Below, piece by piece: positions 43,330-53,630 of a stretch of 64,000 nt of DNA; position 1 is the stretch's first letter; each line of letters begins with the position of its first letter. The stretch covers positions 62,001 to 126,000 of the forward strand of contig CANNZV010000422.1 of the NCBI GenBank assembly GCA_947561585.1. The letters run 5' to 3'. A program made the position numbers and the translations under genes. Origin of the DNA: Caprella mutica. Its lineage: Eukaryota; Arthropoda; Malacostraca; Amphipoda; Caprellidae. The notes below the pieces were generated by a model. It saw only the letters and a list, made by a program, of their open reading frames with translations. It ran no database searches and was not told the DNA's origin.

Positions 43330-43570
43330 CCAGTCTGTATTTCATGGTAAATTCCACTGACATGTCAGTGGAATTTTTTCCTCTTGAAAATAATATTCTG
43401 TCAAAATCGGTGGATTTTTAGCTATTTATTCCTATGTTAGTGTTACATTAATTTTAGGTGGAAAAATGGGTAAAATGTTGATGGATAAGCCAAAATTCTG
43501 GAAATTTATGGTGGATTTTTTCAGCTATTTCAAAAAGTCAGTGGAATTTTTTGCACCAAATACAGACTGG
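43330..43570. mobile_element. CCAGTCTG MITE, TATTTCATGG subfamily
   Basis: Left CCAGTCTGTATTTCATGGTA. Right inverse CCAGTCTGTATTTGGTGCAA. The interior has GACATGTCAGTGGAATTTTT. A related, more diverged copy lies at about 45128-45388, in inverse orientation. Confidence 0.65.
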
Positions 43571-44585
43571 TATCCAGAGACTAATTGTGCATGCTTTGCA
43601 GAATGGCCCCAAGTCATATTCCAGACTGCTAAAGATGGGTGAAGTTGGGAAGTTTATCTGGTGACTAATTGAGCCTTAAAATTTATCTCATGAAGTCTTC
43701 GGCGACTATTTTCTAATTAATTCATATATTTACAGATTTACTGGAGACTATTTTGAAAATTTTGGTCATTTTGGAGACAAATTTGATATTTTCACATTGA
43801 GCATGAAATTGTTTAATTTATATAAAGAATCAATCTTAAGAAATTTGATAAAAACTAATTCATAATTTTTATTATATAATTAAATTTACTCTGGAAAGCA
43901 AACAAATGAGTCTAAATTACCTTAATGTATGGTTTACTTCAACTTTACTGTATCATATTCAATAGACCTGTCAACTATATTATTAATTATACCATTGTAG
44001 GTACCAATAATATTCACAGTAAATAGGTGTGGATGTGCCAGACTGCAGGAATTGGTAAACTGTTCTCCCAAGAAATCCTCTATTTTGGCTTCTGTTCTCA
44101 GTAAAATACATGTAAATATAGGAGGAAATTAAGGTTTGTTCGCACAGAAGATGTTGAAAATGTCCCATGTTCTGCAGACTGGTGGACGCACCGCACCAGT
44201 TTGTGTGGAGTCATGAACGCGGGCATGCGCACAAAAGTACAATCATGAGTGATACATGTGGACGGCCCAGACGGGCCTTTAATCAGTCGCATGTGTTTCC
44301 ATCAGATTTTTTGAGGCTAGAGCCTAGGCCTTCTGCATTAACCGAGTAGTTATTCCACAAAGTGTATGGAGCTTTGAATTCTGTAGACTGATGAAGTGGA
44401 AAGAGGAGAATAATCCGAGAATTCATCTTGAACTTTGAAGTAGTACCTAGTTAGGTCCCAGTCTGCAGAAACTGGTAAAGTGTTCGTAGAGATCTCTTAT
44501 TCCGTTTGTAGCAAAATTAGTGTAAATATAGGGATTAATTTAAATTTGTTCGTAGAGAATATCCCAAATATCTCCCACTCTAGCT

Positions 44586-44925
44586 ATTAAATTACCACGC
44601 TATAAGCGTGAAGCGACAAAATCTAACATTATTTATATTGCTTCTCGACTTTGGAATGTGTTACCTATGACTGTGAAGAATAGTGAATCATTAGGAGTGT
44701 TCAAAAGGGAGTTAAAGCAGTGGCTTTTTTCTACTAATATTTTTGTGTAACATGTGCTCTGATTATTTGGTGTGTTAAGCAGGATTGAATGTTTTGTTTT
44801 CTTGTGATGTCCAATATGTAAATTGTGGATTATTGTATCACTTTTTTTTTTTAATTAGGAGGCCCTAAAAGCTTTACGCTTTCTCGGGCCTTATAGTCTT
44901 TTGTATGTAATAAATTTGTGAGATC
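44586..44925 (+). mobile_element. LINE 3' end (CR1/L2-like)
   Basis: The frame at 44586-44750 encodes IIYIASRLWNVLP then SESLGVFKRELKQWLF and stops. This is the conserved end of CR1/L2-type ORF2 proteins after the RT. A 3' UTR with GCTTTACGCTTTCTCGGGCC and a final AATAAA follow. The clade differs from the copies at 841 and 62160. Confidence 0.7.
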
Positions 44926-45724
44926 AGGGAGGCCTCGGCCCTGTTCTAGATGTAAAGAGGCTATAAGATTGAATATTCTGCAAACTGAGTTAGGTCAACA
45001 GTATCTAAAAGCTGACTGGCCAGCGGTGGCGGGCGCACCACATTACAGTGCACTACAATACGGCGCACCACTGTACATTCTATCAATGATTTTAACATAA
45101 TTGTCTGTTTTGTGGTTTGTTGTACTGCACCCGTCTGTATTTGGTGCAAAAAATCCCACTGACTTTTTCAAAAAGTTGAAAAATCGGTAAAAACCCACCA
45201 TAAATTTCCAGTAATTTGGCTGATCCACCAACATTTTCCCAATTTATCCACCAAAAATTAACGGTAAGTCGGTAACTGTTAACATAGGAATAAATAGCTT
45301 AAAACCTACCGATTTTGCCAGAATATTATTTTCAAAGGGGGAAAATTCCTCAGACATGTCAGTGGAGCTTACCATGAAATACAGACTGGGTACTGCACAC
45401 TTCATGATTGTTTAATGACCTGGCGAGTGGCCAGATTGCCTTCTTTGTCAATTTTTTTCGAAACTCGCAGTCTTCTAAACGACATTTATATGGAGTTTCC
45501 AAACTTCATGGCTTATCAAATGTGAATTTTCACTTCTTCAAATATTCCTGGTCCGTTAATATGTTAATTTTTCTTTTTTTTAAACGGTTCCTAATTGGCA
45601 ATGAGTTCTCCATAAACAATTTTCAATTTCGGCGCTCTGCAGTTATTTGTTAAGCTTATTAAGTCAAGTATCCAGATAGGTATGTGGAACTTGGAAGTTC
45701 ATTTTAAGTAACCAACTCTAGTAA

Positions 45725-45820
45725 TCGCTCCTTCCACGGTCCACCACGGCTCTCTTTATTTCCCACGGCTCGCAGTTTTTATTCCACGGCTCAGATATGA
45801 TATTTCCCATGGCTCTTCAA
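45725..45820. repeat. Word array, TTCCACGGCTC
   Basis: Five imperfect copies of TTCC(C)ACGGCTC spaced 15-25 bp apart, inside the 45425-45885 insert. The style matches the foldback word arrays elsewhere. No inverted partner was found. Confidence 0.5.
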
Positions 45821-45944
45821 ATAACCTGTTGGTGAAATGGCGGCTCTTGGAAAACAACTAATGCAATCTCAAATCTGGGCAAGTGGCAGGGGGGTTCGGG
45901 GGGCGGCACGCCCCGGGCCCCCGATATATCTAACTGATAGGTAA

Positions 45945-46851
45945 AGGCCTTGTTACACGGTGCGGGTAAACGTGCAAGTTGGCCTAGTGAGTTACTGTAG
46001 TGCAGCTACTCGCACAGTGTGACCGCATCAGTCACGTAACTGTCATGTGCAGTAGCTGAGGAACTCGCATGCGAGTTACTACATGGGCGAGTCAACTTGC
46101 ATGGTATTGCAATATAACAGTAACTCTTTTGTCATGCAATGTAGATAAAGGTTTTTTTCTATTCTAAACTTGAATAATTTTATATTCAATTAGGTAGCCG
46201 ATTTGTCATATTTTTGTTTGAATCGGCTTCATATTGTTTGGGGTTTTATTTGATTGTTAATAAAGCACATTTATCTTATATAAGTATGAAATTGCTATAT
46301 TAAATATTAGGAATAAAAAAATTTAATATCCTATAGCTAGTATTTATCCAATTAATTAAAGGTTCAATAAACTAATTAAAGGTTAAATTAATTAATAAAA
46401 TGTTAATTAAATTAATAATTTTTTAAATTTAATTAATAAAAATAGTAATTATTAATTAATAAAAATAGTAATTATTAATCAATAAAAATAGTAATTATTA
46501 ATCAATAAAAATAGTAATTATTAATCAATAAAAATAGTAATTTAATTAATAAATTGTCAATTAATTTAATTAATAAATTGTCAATTAATTTAATTAATAA
46601 ATTGTCAATTAATTTAATTATTAAATTGTTAATTAATTGAATTAATAAATTGTCAATAAAATATTTATTTATTTATTAAATGAATATTATAATACACAAT
46701 GCGAGTGTGGGTTCAGTAACTGTCTATTTTCAAGCCATCAGCTCGCACTTGTGTGACAGGGGGAGGCGAGTCGAGCTACTTGCATGCGAGTACAGTGAGA
46801 CAGCTACTGTCCACTGTCACGACAGTGACTCGCACCATGTAACAAGGCCTC
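45945..46851. mobile_element. AGGCCTTGTTACA-ended MITE with AT-rich core
   Basis: The ends AGGCCTTGTTACACGGTGCG and, inverted, AGGCCTTGTTACATGGTGCG are followed by GCGAGT-rich arms. The core at 46300-46680 is an AT-rich tandem array (see next). No clear target duplication. Confidence 0.65.
46300..46680. repeat. AT-rich tandem arrays
   Basis: Successive units AAAAATAGTAATTATTAATC (about five) and TTGTCAATTAATTTAATTAA (about five). Simple-sequence expansion in the core of the MITE. Confidence 0.8.
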
Positions 46852-47043
46852 AGGTTAAAACCTCACTGACCTCAGACAGAAAGTTTACTATAGTTACCCC
46901 TTAAAATATTAATTATTACAGTTAACTATGATAAATTTTATTTTCTATTCCAAATGAAACATCTCAATCAAAGAATTAAACTGTGTAGTATTAACATTGG
47001 ATTCAAGTACCAGCAGTCATAAATTTGATAGCCTACAACAATT

Positions 47044-50000
47044 AGCGTCGGACCGGCTTTGCGCATTTTCCGCATACTTTGATTTTACGAAAAAACTAGA
47101 GAAGTCAGCAATCTGATTTTTTGTGTGCAGATAGATGAAGGGTAGACCTAGGTGCTCACCAAGTTTCAACTCTTTAAGTTCAATAGAAAAAAAGTTATCA
47201 TCTAAAAACTGTGCGCAAAGATCGTGGGGATAAACCGGGTGAATTTTGCGCAATTACCGGGTGTACTTGCGCACTGCGCAAATTCACCCAATGTGGAACT
47301 GCGCAGTGCGCAAGTTCATTCTGTATAAACTGTGCATAGAAAATCTAACCCTGATATGCTATGCAACTGCCGTGAATCTGCCCCAATCTTCTATGCAACT
47401 GCCCCAATCTGCTGTGCAATTGCAGTGAGGCTGCTGTGGAATTGCCGTGAGGCTGCTGTGCAATTGCCGTGAGGCTGCTGTGCAATTGAAGTGAGGCTGC
47501 TGTGGAATTGCCGTGAGTCTGCTGTGGAATTGCCGTGAGTCCTCTGTGGAATTGCCGTGAGGCTGCTGTGGAATTGCCGTGAGGCTGCTGTGGAATTGCC
47601 GTGAGTCCTCTGTGGAATTGCCGTGAGTCCTCTGTGGAATTGCCGTGAGTCTGTTGTGGTATTGCCATGAGTCTGTTGTGGTATTGCCGTGAGTCTGCTG
47701 TGGTATTGCCGTGAGTCCTCTGTGGAATTGCCGTGAGTCCTCTGTGGAATTGCCGTGAGTCCTCTGTGGAATTGCCGTGAGTCCTCTGTGGAATTGCCGT
47801 GAGTCCTCTGTGGAATTGCCGTGAGTCCTCTGTGGAATTGCCGTGAGTCCTCTGTGGAATTGCCGTGAGTCCTCTGTGGAATTGCCGTGAGTCCTCTGTG
47901 GAATTGCCGTGAGTCTGCTGTGGTATTGCCGTGAGTCTGCTGTGGTATTGCCGTGAGTCTGCTGTGGAATTGCCGTGAGTCCTCTGTGGAATTGCCGTGA
48001 GTCCTCTGTGGAATTGCCGTGAGTCTGTTGTGGTATTGCCGTGAGTCTGTTGTGGTATTGCCGTGAGTCTGTTGTGGTATTGCCGTGAGTCTGTTGTGGT
48101 ATTGCCGTGAGTCTGCTGTGGTATTGCCGTGAGTCTGCTGTGGTATTGCCGTGAGTCTGCTGTGGAATTGCCGTGAGTCTGTTGTGGTATTGCCGTGAGT
48201 CTGCTGTGGTATTGCCGTGAGTCTGCTGTGGTATTGCCGTGAGTCTGCTGTGGTATTGCCGTGAGTCTGCTGTGGTATTGCCGTGAGTCTGCTGTGGAAT
48301 TGCCGTGAGTCTGCTGTGGAATTGCCGTGAGTCTGCTGTGGAATTGCCGTGAGTCTGCTGTGGAATTGCCGTGAGGCTGCTGTGGAATTGCCGTGAGTCC
48401 TCTGTGGAATTGCCGTGAGTCCTCTGTGGAATTGCCGTGAGTCTGTTGTGGTATTGCCATGAGTCTGTTGTGGTATTGCCGTGAGTCTGCTGTGGTATTG
48501 CCGTGAGTCCTCTGTGGAATTGCCGTGAGTCCTCTGTGGAATTGCCGTGAGTCCTCTGTGGAATTGCCGTGAGTCCTCTGTGGAATTGCCGTGAGTCCTC
48601 TGTGGAATTGCCGTGAGTCCTCTGTGGAATTGCCGTGAGTCCTCTGTGGAATTGCCGTGAGTCTGCTGTGGAATTGCCGTGAGTCTGCTGTGGAATTGCC
48701 GTGAGGCTGCTGTGGAATTGCCGTGAGTCTGCTGTGGAATTGCCGTGAGGCTGCTGTGGAATTGCCGTGAGTCCTCTGTGGAATTGCCGTGAGTCCTCTG
48801 TGGAATTGCCGTGAGTCTGTTGTGGTATTGCCATGAGTCTGTTGTGGTATTGCCGTGAGTCTGCTGTGGTATTGCCGTGAGTCCTCTGTGGAATTGCCGT
48901 GAGTCCTCTGTGGAATTGCCGTGAGTCCTCTGTGGAATTGCCGTGAGTCCTCTGTGGAATTGCCGTGAGTCCTCTGTGGAATTGCCGTGAGTCCTCTGTG
49001 GAATTGCCGTGAGTCCTCTGTGGAATTGCCGTGAGTCCTCTGTGGAATTGCCGTGAGTCCTCTGTGGAATTGCCGTGAGTCTGCTGTGGTATTGCCGTGA
49101 GTCTGCTGTGGTATTGCCGTGAGTCTGCTGTGGAATTGCCGTGAGTCCTCTGTGGAATTGCCGTGAGTCCTCTGTGGAATTGCCGTGAGTCTGTTGTGGT
49201 ATTGCCGTGAGTCTGTTGTGGTATTGCCGTGAGTCTGTTGTGGTATTGCCGTGAGTCTGTTGTGGTATTGCCGTGAGTCTGCTGTGGTATTGCCGTGAGT
49301 CTGCTGTGGTATTGCCGTGAGTCTGCTGTGGAATTGCCGTGAGTCTGTTGTGGTATTGCCGTGAGTCTGCTGTGGTATTGCCGTGAGTCTGCTGTGGTAT
49401 TGCCGTGAGTCTGCTGTGGTATTGCCGTGAGTCTGCTGTGGTATTGCCGTGAGTCTGCTGTGGTATTGCCGTGAGTCTGCTGTGGAATTGCCGTGAGTCT
49501 GCTGTGGAATTGCCGTGAGTCTGCTGTGGAATTGCCGTGAGTCTGCTGTGGAATTGCCGTGAGGCTGCTGTGGAATTGCCGTGAGGCTGCTGTGCAATTG
49601 CCGTGAGGCTGCTGTGGAATTGCCGTGAGTCTGCTGTGGAATTGCCGTGAGTCTGCTGTGGAATTGCCGTGAGTCTGCTGTGGAATTGCCGTGAGTCTGC
49701 TGTGGAATTGCCGTGAGTCTGTTGTGGAATTGCCGTGAGTCTGCTGTGGAATTGCCGTGAGTCTGCTGTGCAATTGCCGTGAGTCTGCTGTGCAATTGCC
49801 GTGATGCTGCTGTGCAATTGCCGTGAGGCTGCTGTGGAATTGCCGTGAGTCTGCTGTGCAATTGCCGTGAGGCTGCTGTGCAATTGCCGTGAGTCTGCTG
49901 TGGAATTGCCGTGAGTCTGCTGTGGAATTGCCGTGAGTCTGCTGTGGAATTGCCGTGAGTCTGCGTTGTAATTGCCGTGAGGCTGCTGTGTAATTGCCGT

Positions 50001-50938
50001 GAGGCTGCTGTGTAATTGCCGTGAGTCTGCTGTGGAATTGCCGTGAGTCTGCTGTGGAATTGCCGTGAGGCTGCGTTGTAATTGCCGTGAGGCTGCGTTG
50101 TAATTGCCGTGAGGCTGCTGTGCAATTAACGTGAGTCTGCTGTGGAATTGCCGTGAGTCTGCTGTGGAATTGCCGTGAGTCTGCTGTGGAATTGCCGTGA
50201 GTCTGCTGTGGAATTGCCGTGAGTCTGCTGTGGAATTGCCGTGAGTCTGCGTTGTAATTGCCGTGAGGCTGCTGTATAATTGCCGTGAGGCTGCTGTGGA
50301 ATTGCCGTGAGGGCGAGGCTGCTGTGCAGCTGCCGTGAGGCTGCTGTGCAGCTGCCGTGAGGCTGCTGTGCAACTGCCGTGAGGCTGCTGTGCAACTGCC
50401 GTGAGGCTGCTGTGGAATTGCCGTGATATAGGAGTATCGGGGATGAATATCACAGGTTTATTAATGAATAAGAGCTCTTTAACTTTATTAATAAATGTGC
50501 GCAAGTCCACCCGTGAATTAAAATATTCCCAGGGTGATGTTGCGCATCTAGTATATTTATATTGGTTATATCTCAATAATTTATAATTATTATTAAAATC
50601 ATCTTACATGACGTTAATCTGCAGTAAATTATGCGTATCCAACGTAAATTGCAATCAAATTGGAGCATAATTATCAACACTACAGCAAAGTTCGCGGAGA
50701 TTCGATTCTAGTCCAAAATAATTATTTTGCCATAAAAAACATAGGTCTCTGTTTGAACACTTAGTATCTATACTCAATCTCTTACGATTTTCGTGAAATT
50801 TATGCACTAGGGGGTTTAAGAGCTGTTCTTTCCAATGGTGTTGTCAGATTTTAAATATTTTCACGCATTCACCGTCAATTACCGATGCGCAACTTCACCC
50901 GGAATGTTGAAGTGCGCAAAGCCACCCGGTCTGACGCT
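47044..50938. mobile_element. Foldback element with TGCGCAA/TTCACCC words
   Basis: The ends AGCGTCGGACCGG and, inverted, AGCGTCAGACCGG are followed by GCTTTGCGCA words in both arms. Left inner arm 47214-47330 and right arms 50495-50550 and 50880-50930 repeat TGCGCAA(N)TTCACCCGG in several orientations. Between the arms lies the 3-kb minisatellite. No transposase. Confidence 0.6.
47388..50430. repeat. 22-bp minisatellite, about 138 units
   Basis: Unit GAATTGCCGTGAGTCTGCTG then TG, with a few alternating variants (GAGTCC/GAGTCT/GAGGCT; GGAATT/GGTATT/GCAATT/GTAATT). The period is strictly 22 bp over most of 3 kb. On the minus strand all three frames are open for 926, 1004 and 1061 codons because three units (66 bp) encode one 22-residue cycle and no frame has a stop. 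There is no conserved start, splice signal or non-repeat domain, so I treat it as a satellite. Confidence 0.92.
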
Positions 50939-51109
50939 ATAAAATTCACTCCATATATCAATAATCTTCTTTCATCAAATTACCTATCTATAGGTAATTT
51001 GAATATAGATACGTATCAGTTAGGTAGAGAGAATATATAAATATCCAAAATTCTCAACTTCTCTCAGACTCCTATTATCTTCTGTAATCTCCACATATGA
51101 GATATGACA

Positions 51110-51245
51110 TAGGAGTGAATAGCTCATAATTGAAGGGCCCAAAATAATAAATAACTGTCATAAATAGGTAAATTCACCAATAAAGTGATACATATTTTAT
51201 GATATTTAAAATCTTGGCAGCGCACCACAGTACAGTACGGTGCCC
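51110..51245. repeat. Fragments of nearby repeat families
   Basis: ATAGCTCATAATTGAAGGGC with AATAACTGTCA resembles the arm of the element at 53631-55399, and GGCAGCGCACCACAGTACA resembles the CGGCGCACC words at 45001. Confidence 0.4.
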
Positions 51246-51424
51246 AGACCCAACCATGTATACTATTTCATGGTAAATTCTACCTACTTGTCAGTAGAAT
51301 TTTTCTCCTTTGAAAATAATTTTCCAGCAAATGCAGTGAATTTTTTGCTAATTATTGATTTATCACCTTCGCAGAATGCGGAAAGGTCATATATTTATTT
51401 ATTCAATATTTATCATCTTGTTAT

Positions 51425-51880
51425 TCGCTTAACTGAAAAAGTGTTCAACCAAATTCCCTGAAATTTGGTGAAACGATTGGTCCATGTCTAGTGACCTGCT
51501 GGTAGAATTTTGGGAGTGACATGGTCAAAGGTTAAGGTCATGCTCATATATAACTCAAAAAGTAATTGAGTTATTTGGGACCGAACAAATTTGGGATATT
51601 CTCTCCATATTGCATGAAACTTGGTGGGACGATTGGTCAATATGCAGGAACCATTTTGGGAGTGATTGGGTCAAAGATTAAGGTCAAGGCCATTTGTAAC
51701 TCAATAATTCAAAAAGTATTCAACCAAATTGTCTGAAATTTGATGGTACAATTGGTCAATGTCCAGGAACCATCTGGTAGAATTTTGGGAGTGATCTGGT
51801 CAAGGTCAAGGTCATTTATAATTGAATAACTCTAAAAGTATTGTACCATATTACATGAACCTTGGTTGGAATTGGTTATT
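51425..51880. repeat. Tandem repeat, about 120-155-bp unit, 3-4 copies
   Basis: Each unit carries CAACCAAATT(G/C), TGAAA(T/C)TTGGTG, ACGATTGGTCAAT, CCAGGAACCAT, AATTTTGGGAGTGAT and GGTCAAGGTCA. Unit starts lie at about 51460, 51616, 51735 and 51857. Non-coding. Confidence 0.75.
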
Positions 51881-51882
51881 AT

Positions 51883-52064
51883 CCAGTCTGCAGAATATGG
51901 GAGATATTTGGGATATTCTCTCCATACAAATTTGAATTAATTCCTATATTTTCATTAATTTTGCTACGAACACTTCTGAATTAATCTCTATATTTTTTAC
52001 ATTAATTTTGCTACGAACAGAATATGAGATCTCTATGAACACTGTACCAGTTTTTGCAGACTGG
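51883..52064. mobile_element. CCAGTCTG MITE, GGGAGATATTTGGG subfamily
   Basis: CCAGTCTGCAGAATATGGGA at the left and an inverted CCAGTCTGCAAAAACTGGTA at the right. The flanks GTTATTAT and GTTATTTC agree at six of eight positions. A partial copy starts at 52858. Confidence 0.65.
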
Positions 52065-52388
52065 GTTATTTCCAGTTAGCAGTTTATTAAATTTTAGGAG
52101 AGAACTGGTCAAAGCGGTGGCGAAGGTATGCGCTCTACCGAGTGCACTTAATTTAGTTATTCCTATGTTACCAATAAGTTTAGCTGGATAAATTGGGAAA
52201 ATGTTGGTGGGTCAGCGGCCAGCCAAATAATTGATTGGAGATTGACAAACCTAGTGGATTTTTCCATTATTTTAAAAAGTCAAAGCAATGATATTTTGTG
52301 CACCAATTTGGTAAATTGGTGTCACCAAATACAATCTGGGATAAATTAGGAAAATGTTGGTGACTTGGTGGATCCCAGACTTGAGACT

Positions 52389-53277
52389 GCCAGTCTGCAG
52401 AATATGGGACATTTTCTGTGTGAACAATCCTTAATTTCTTCCTATATTTACATGTATTTTACTGAGAACAGAAGCCTAAATACCATATTAAAGTCTACAG
52501 AGTATGACAGATAAATTTTTGAATGCTCAAAACTTAGATATGTCTAATTGGCTTTAAATTTTGAATTAGTTCAAAAAGTGAGCCAAATTGGCTTGGCTCA
52601 GAATTTCTGTGAAATTTTGGCTCTAAAATTGGCTTACAATTTTTCAGTCTCTGAAACATGGGTAAAATAGAGAATTTCATGGAGAACAGTTTACCAGTTC
52701 CTGCAGTCCCAGTCTGCAGAATATGAGACATTTTTAACATTTTCTGTGTAAACAGTCCTTAATTTCTTTCTTTATTTATATGTATTTTACTGAGAACAGA
52801 AGTAAAATGAAGGATTTCTTGGAGAACACCTGCAGTCTGATGGCAAGACTGCCAGCCAGTCTGCAGAATATGGGAGATATTTGGGATATTCTCTCTGAAC
52901 AATTTTGAATTAATTCCTATATTTTCAACCTTAAAATACAGTAATAAATTAATGGGGAACTGTATAATATGCAGCATTTAGCCTCTAAATTCATCTATTA
53001 GCCTAAGATATTTTCCAGAGTGACGAACATTCCAGTCTGCAAAAGATGCATGAAGTTGTGAAGTATAGCTGGTGACTATTTTTGCCTTTTAATTAGTCTC
53101 CTAAATTTTCCGGTGACAAATTTCTAATTAATTCCTTTGTTTACATGTACTTATTGGAGAGTATATTTTGATTTTTGGCCATTTTGGAGAGAAATTTGAG
53201 ATTCATTAGAGAGAAATTGCCCCAAAAATTAAATATCTGGAGACTGATGTCTGATTGTGCATGCTTTGCAGACTAGC
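52389..53277. mobile_element. Cluster of broken CCAGTCTG MITEs
   Basis: Starts of CCAGTCTG elements at 52389, 52708, 52858 and 53033 mix different subfamilies (GCAGAATATGGGACATTTTC, GGGAGATATTTGGG and GCAAAAGATGCATGAAG). Several are truncated by the next. The last (about 53033-53271) has a right inverse, GCATGCTTTGCAGACT. Confidence 0.55.
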
Positions 53278-53280
53278 GAA

Positions 53281-53426
53281 CCAGTCTGAAAAGTACAGCA
53301 GGATTTGTGGATTGATCCTGCTAGCAAGTCCTATTTAATTCCTATGTTCCCATGTTATTTGCTGTGACCAAATCCCTATTTCTGTAAAAAAAATCCTGGG
53401 TTGAGCAAACCTTCTTTTCAGACTGG
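53281..53426. mobile_element. CCAGTCTG MITE, AAAAGTACAGCAGG subfamily
   Basis: Ends CCAGTCTGAAAAG and its inverse, 146 bp. The flanks CTAGCGAA and CTGGCGAA match at seven of eight positions, an 8-bp duplication. Confidence 0.75.
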
Positions 53427-53630
53427 CTGGCGAACACTTTTGAATTAATCCCTATATTTACATTAATTTTGCTACCTACAGAATTAAAGATCTCTACAAA
53501 CACTTCCACTTTCTGCAAACTGACCAATTTGTATTTCATGGTAGCTAAATTCCACCAACTTGTCGGTGGAAATTTTCTCCTTAGAAAATAATATTCTGGC
53601 AAAGTCGGTGTTTTTTTAACTATTTATTCC

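Larger units (their letters stand above)
40353..44281. mobile_element. TAAAGGCCCGTC-ended inverted-repeat pair
   Basis: The left TAAAGGCCCGTC is inverted at 44270-44281. The flanks are ATCAGAC and ATCAGTC, one mismatch in 7. Subterminal words such as CATGCGTGCG and GGACGC recur. The interval is packed with CCAGTCTG MITEs. It interleaves with the pair at 42037-45939, so whether it is a single element is uncertain. Confidence 0.4.
42037..45939. mobile_element. TATCAGTTAG inverted-repeat pair with G-rich arms
   Basis: The left arm holds GGGGGGCGTGCCGCCCCCCG and then AACCCCCCTGCCA. The right arm (45886-45939) is its inverse. The segment that follows the left arm (GGTCATTAAACAATCATGAA) is inverted at 45390-45420, 470 bp inside the right arm, so that side carries an insert (45425-45885). 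No gene. Confidence 0.45.

Noticed and set aside
47345..50576. Three minus-strand reading frames of about 926, 1004 and 1061 codons as giant repeat proteins
   Set aside because: They are the same 22-bp satellite read in three frames. There is no non-repeat domain, start context or splice signal, and openness follows from the unit lacking stops.
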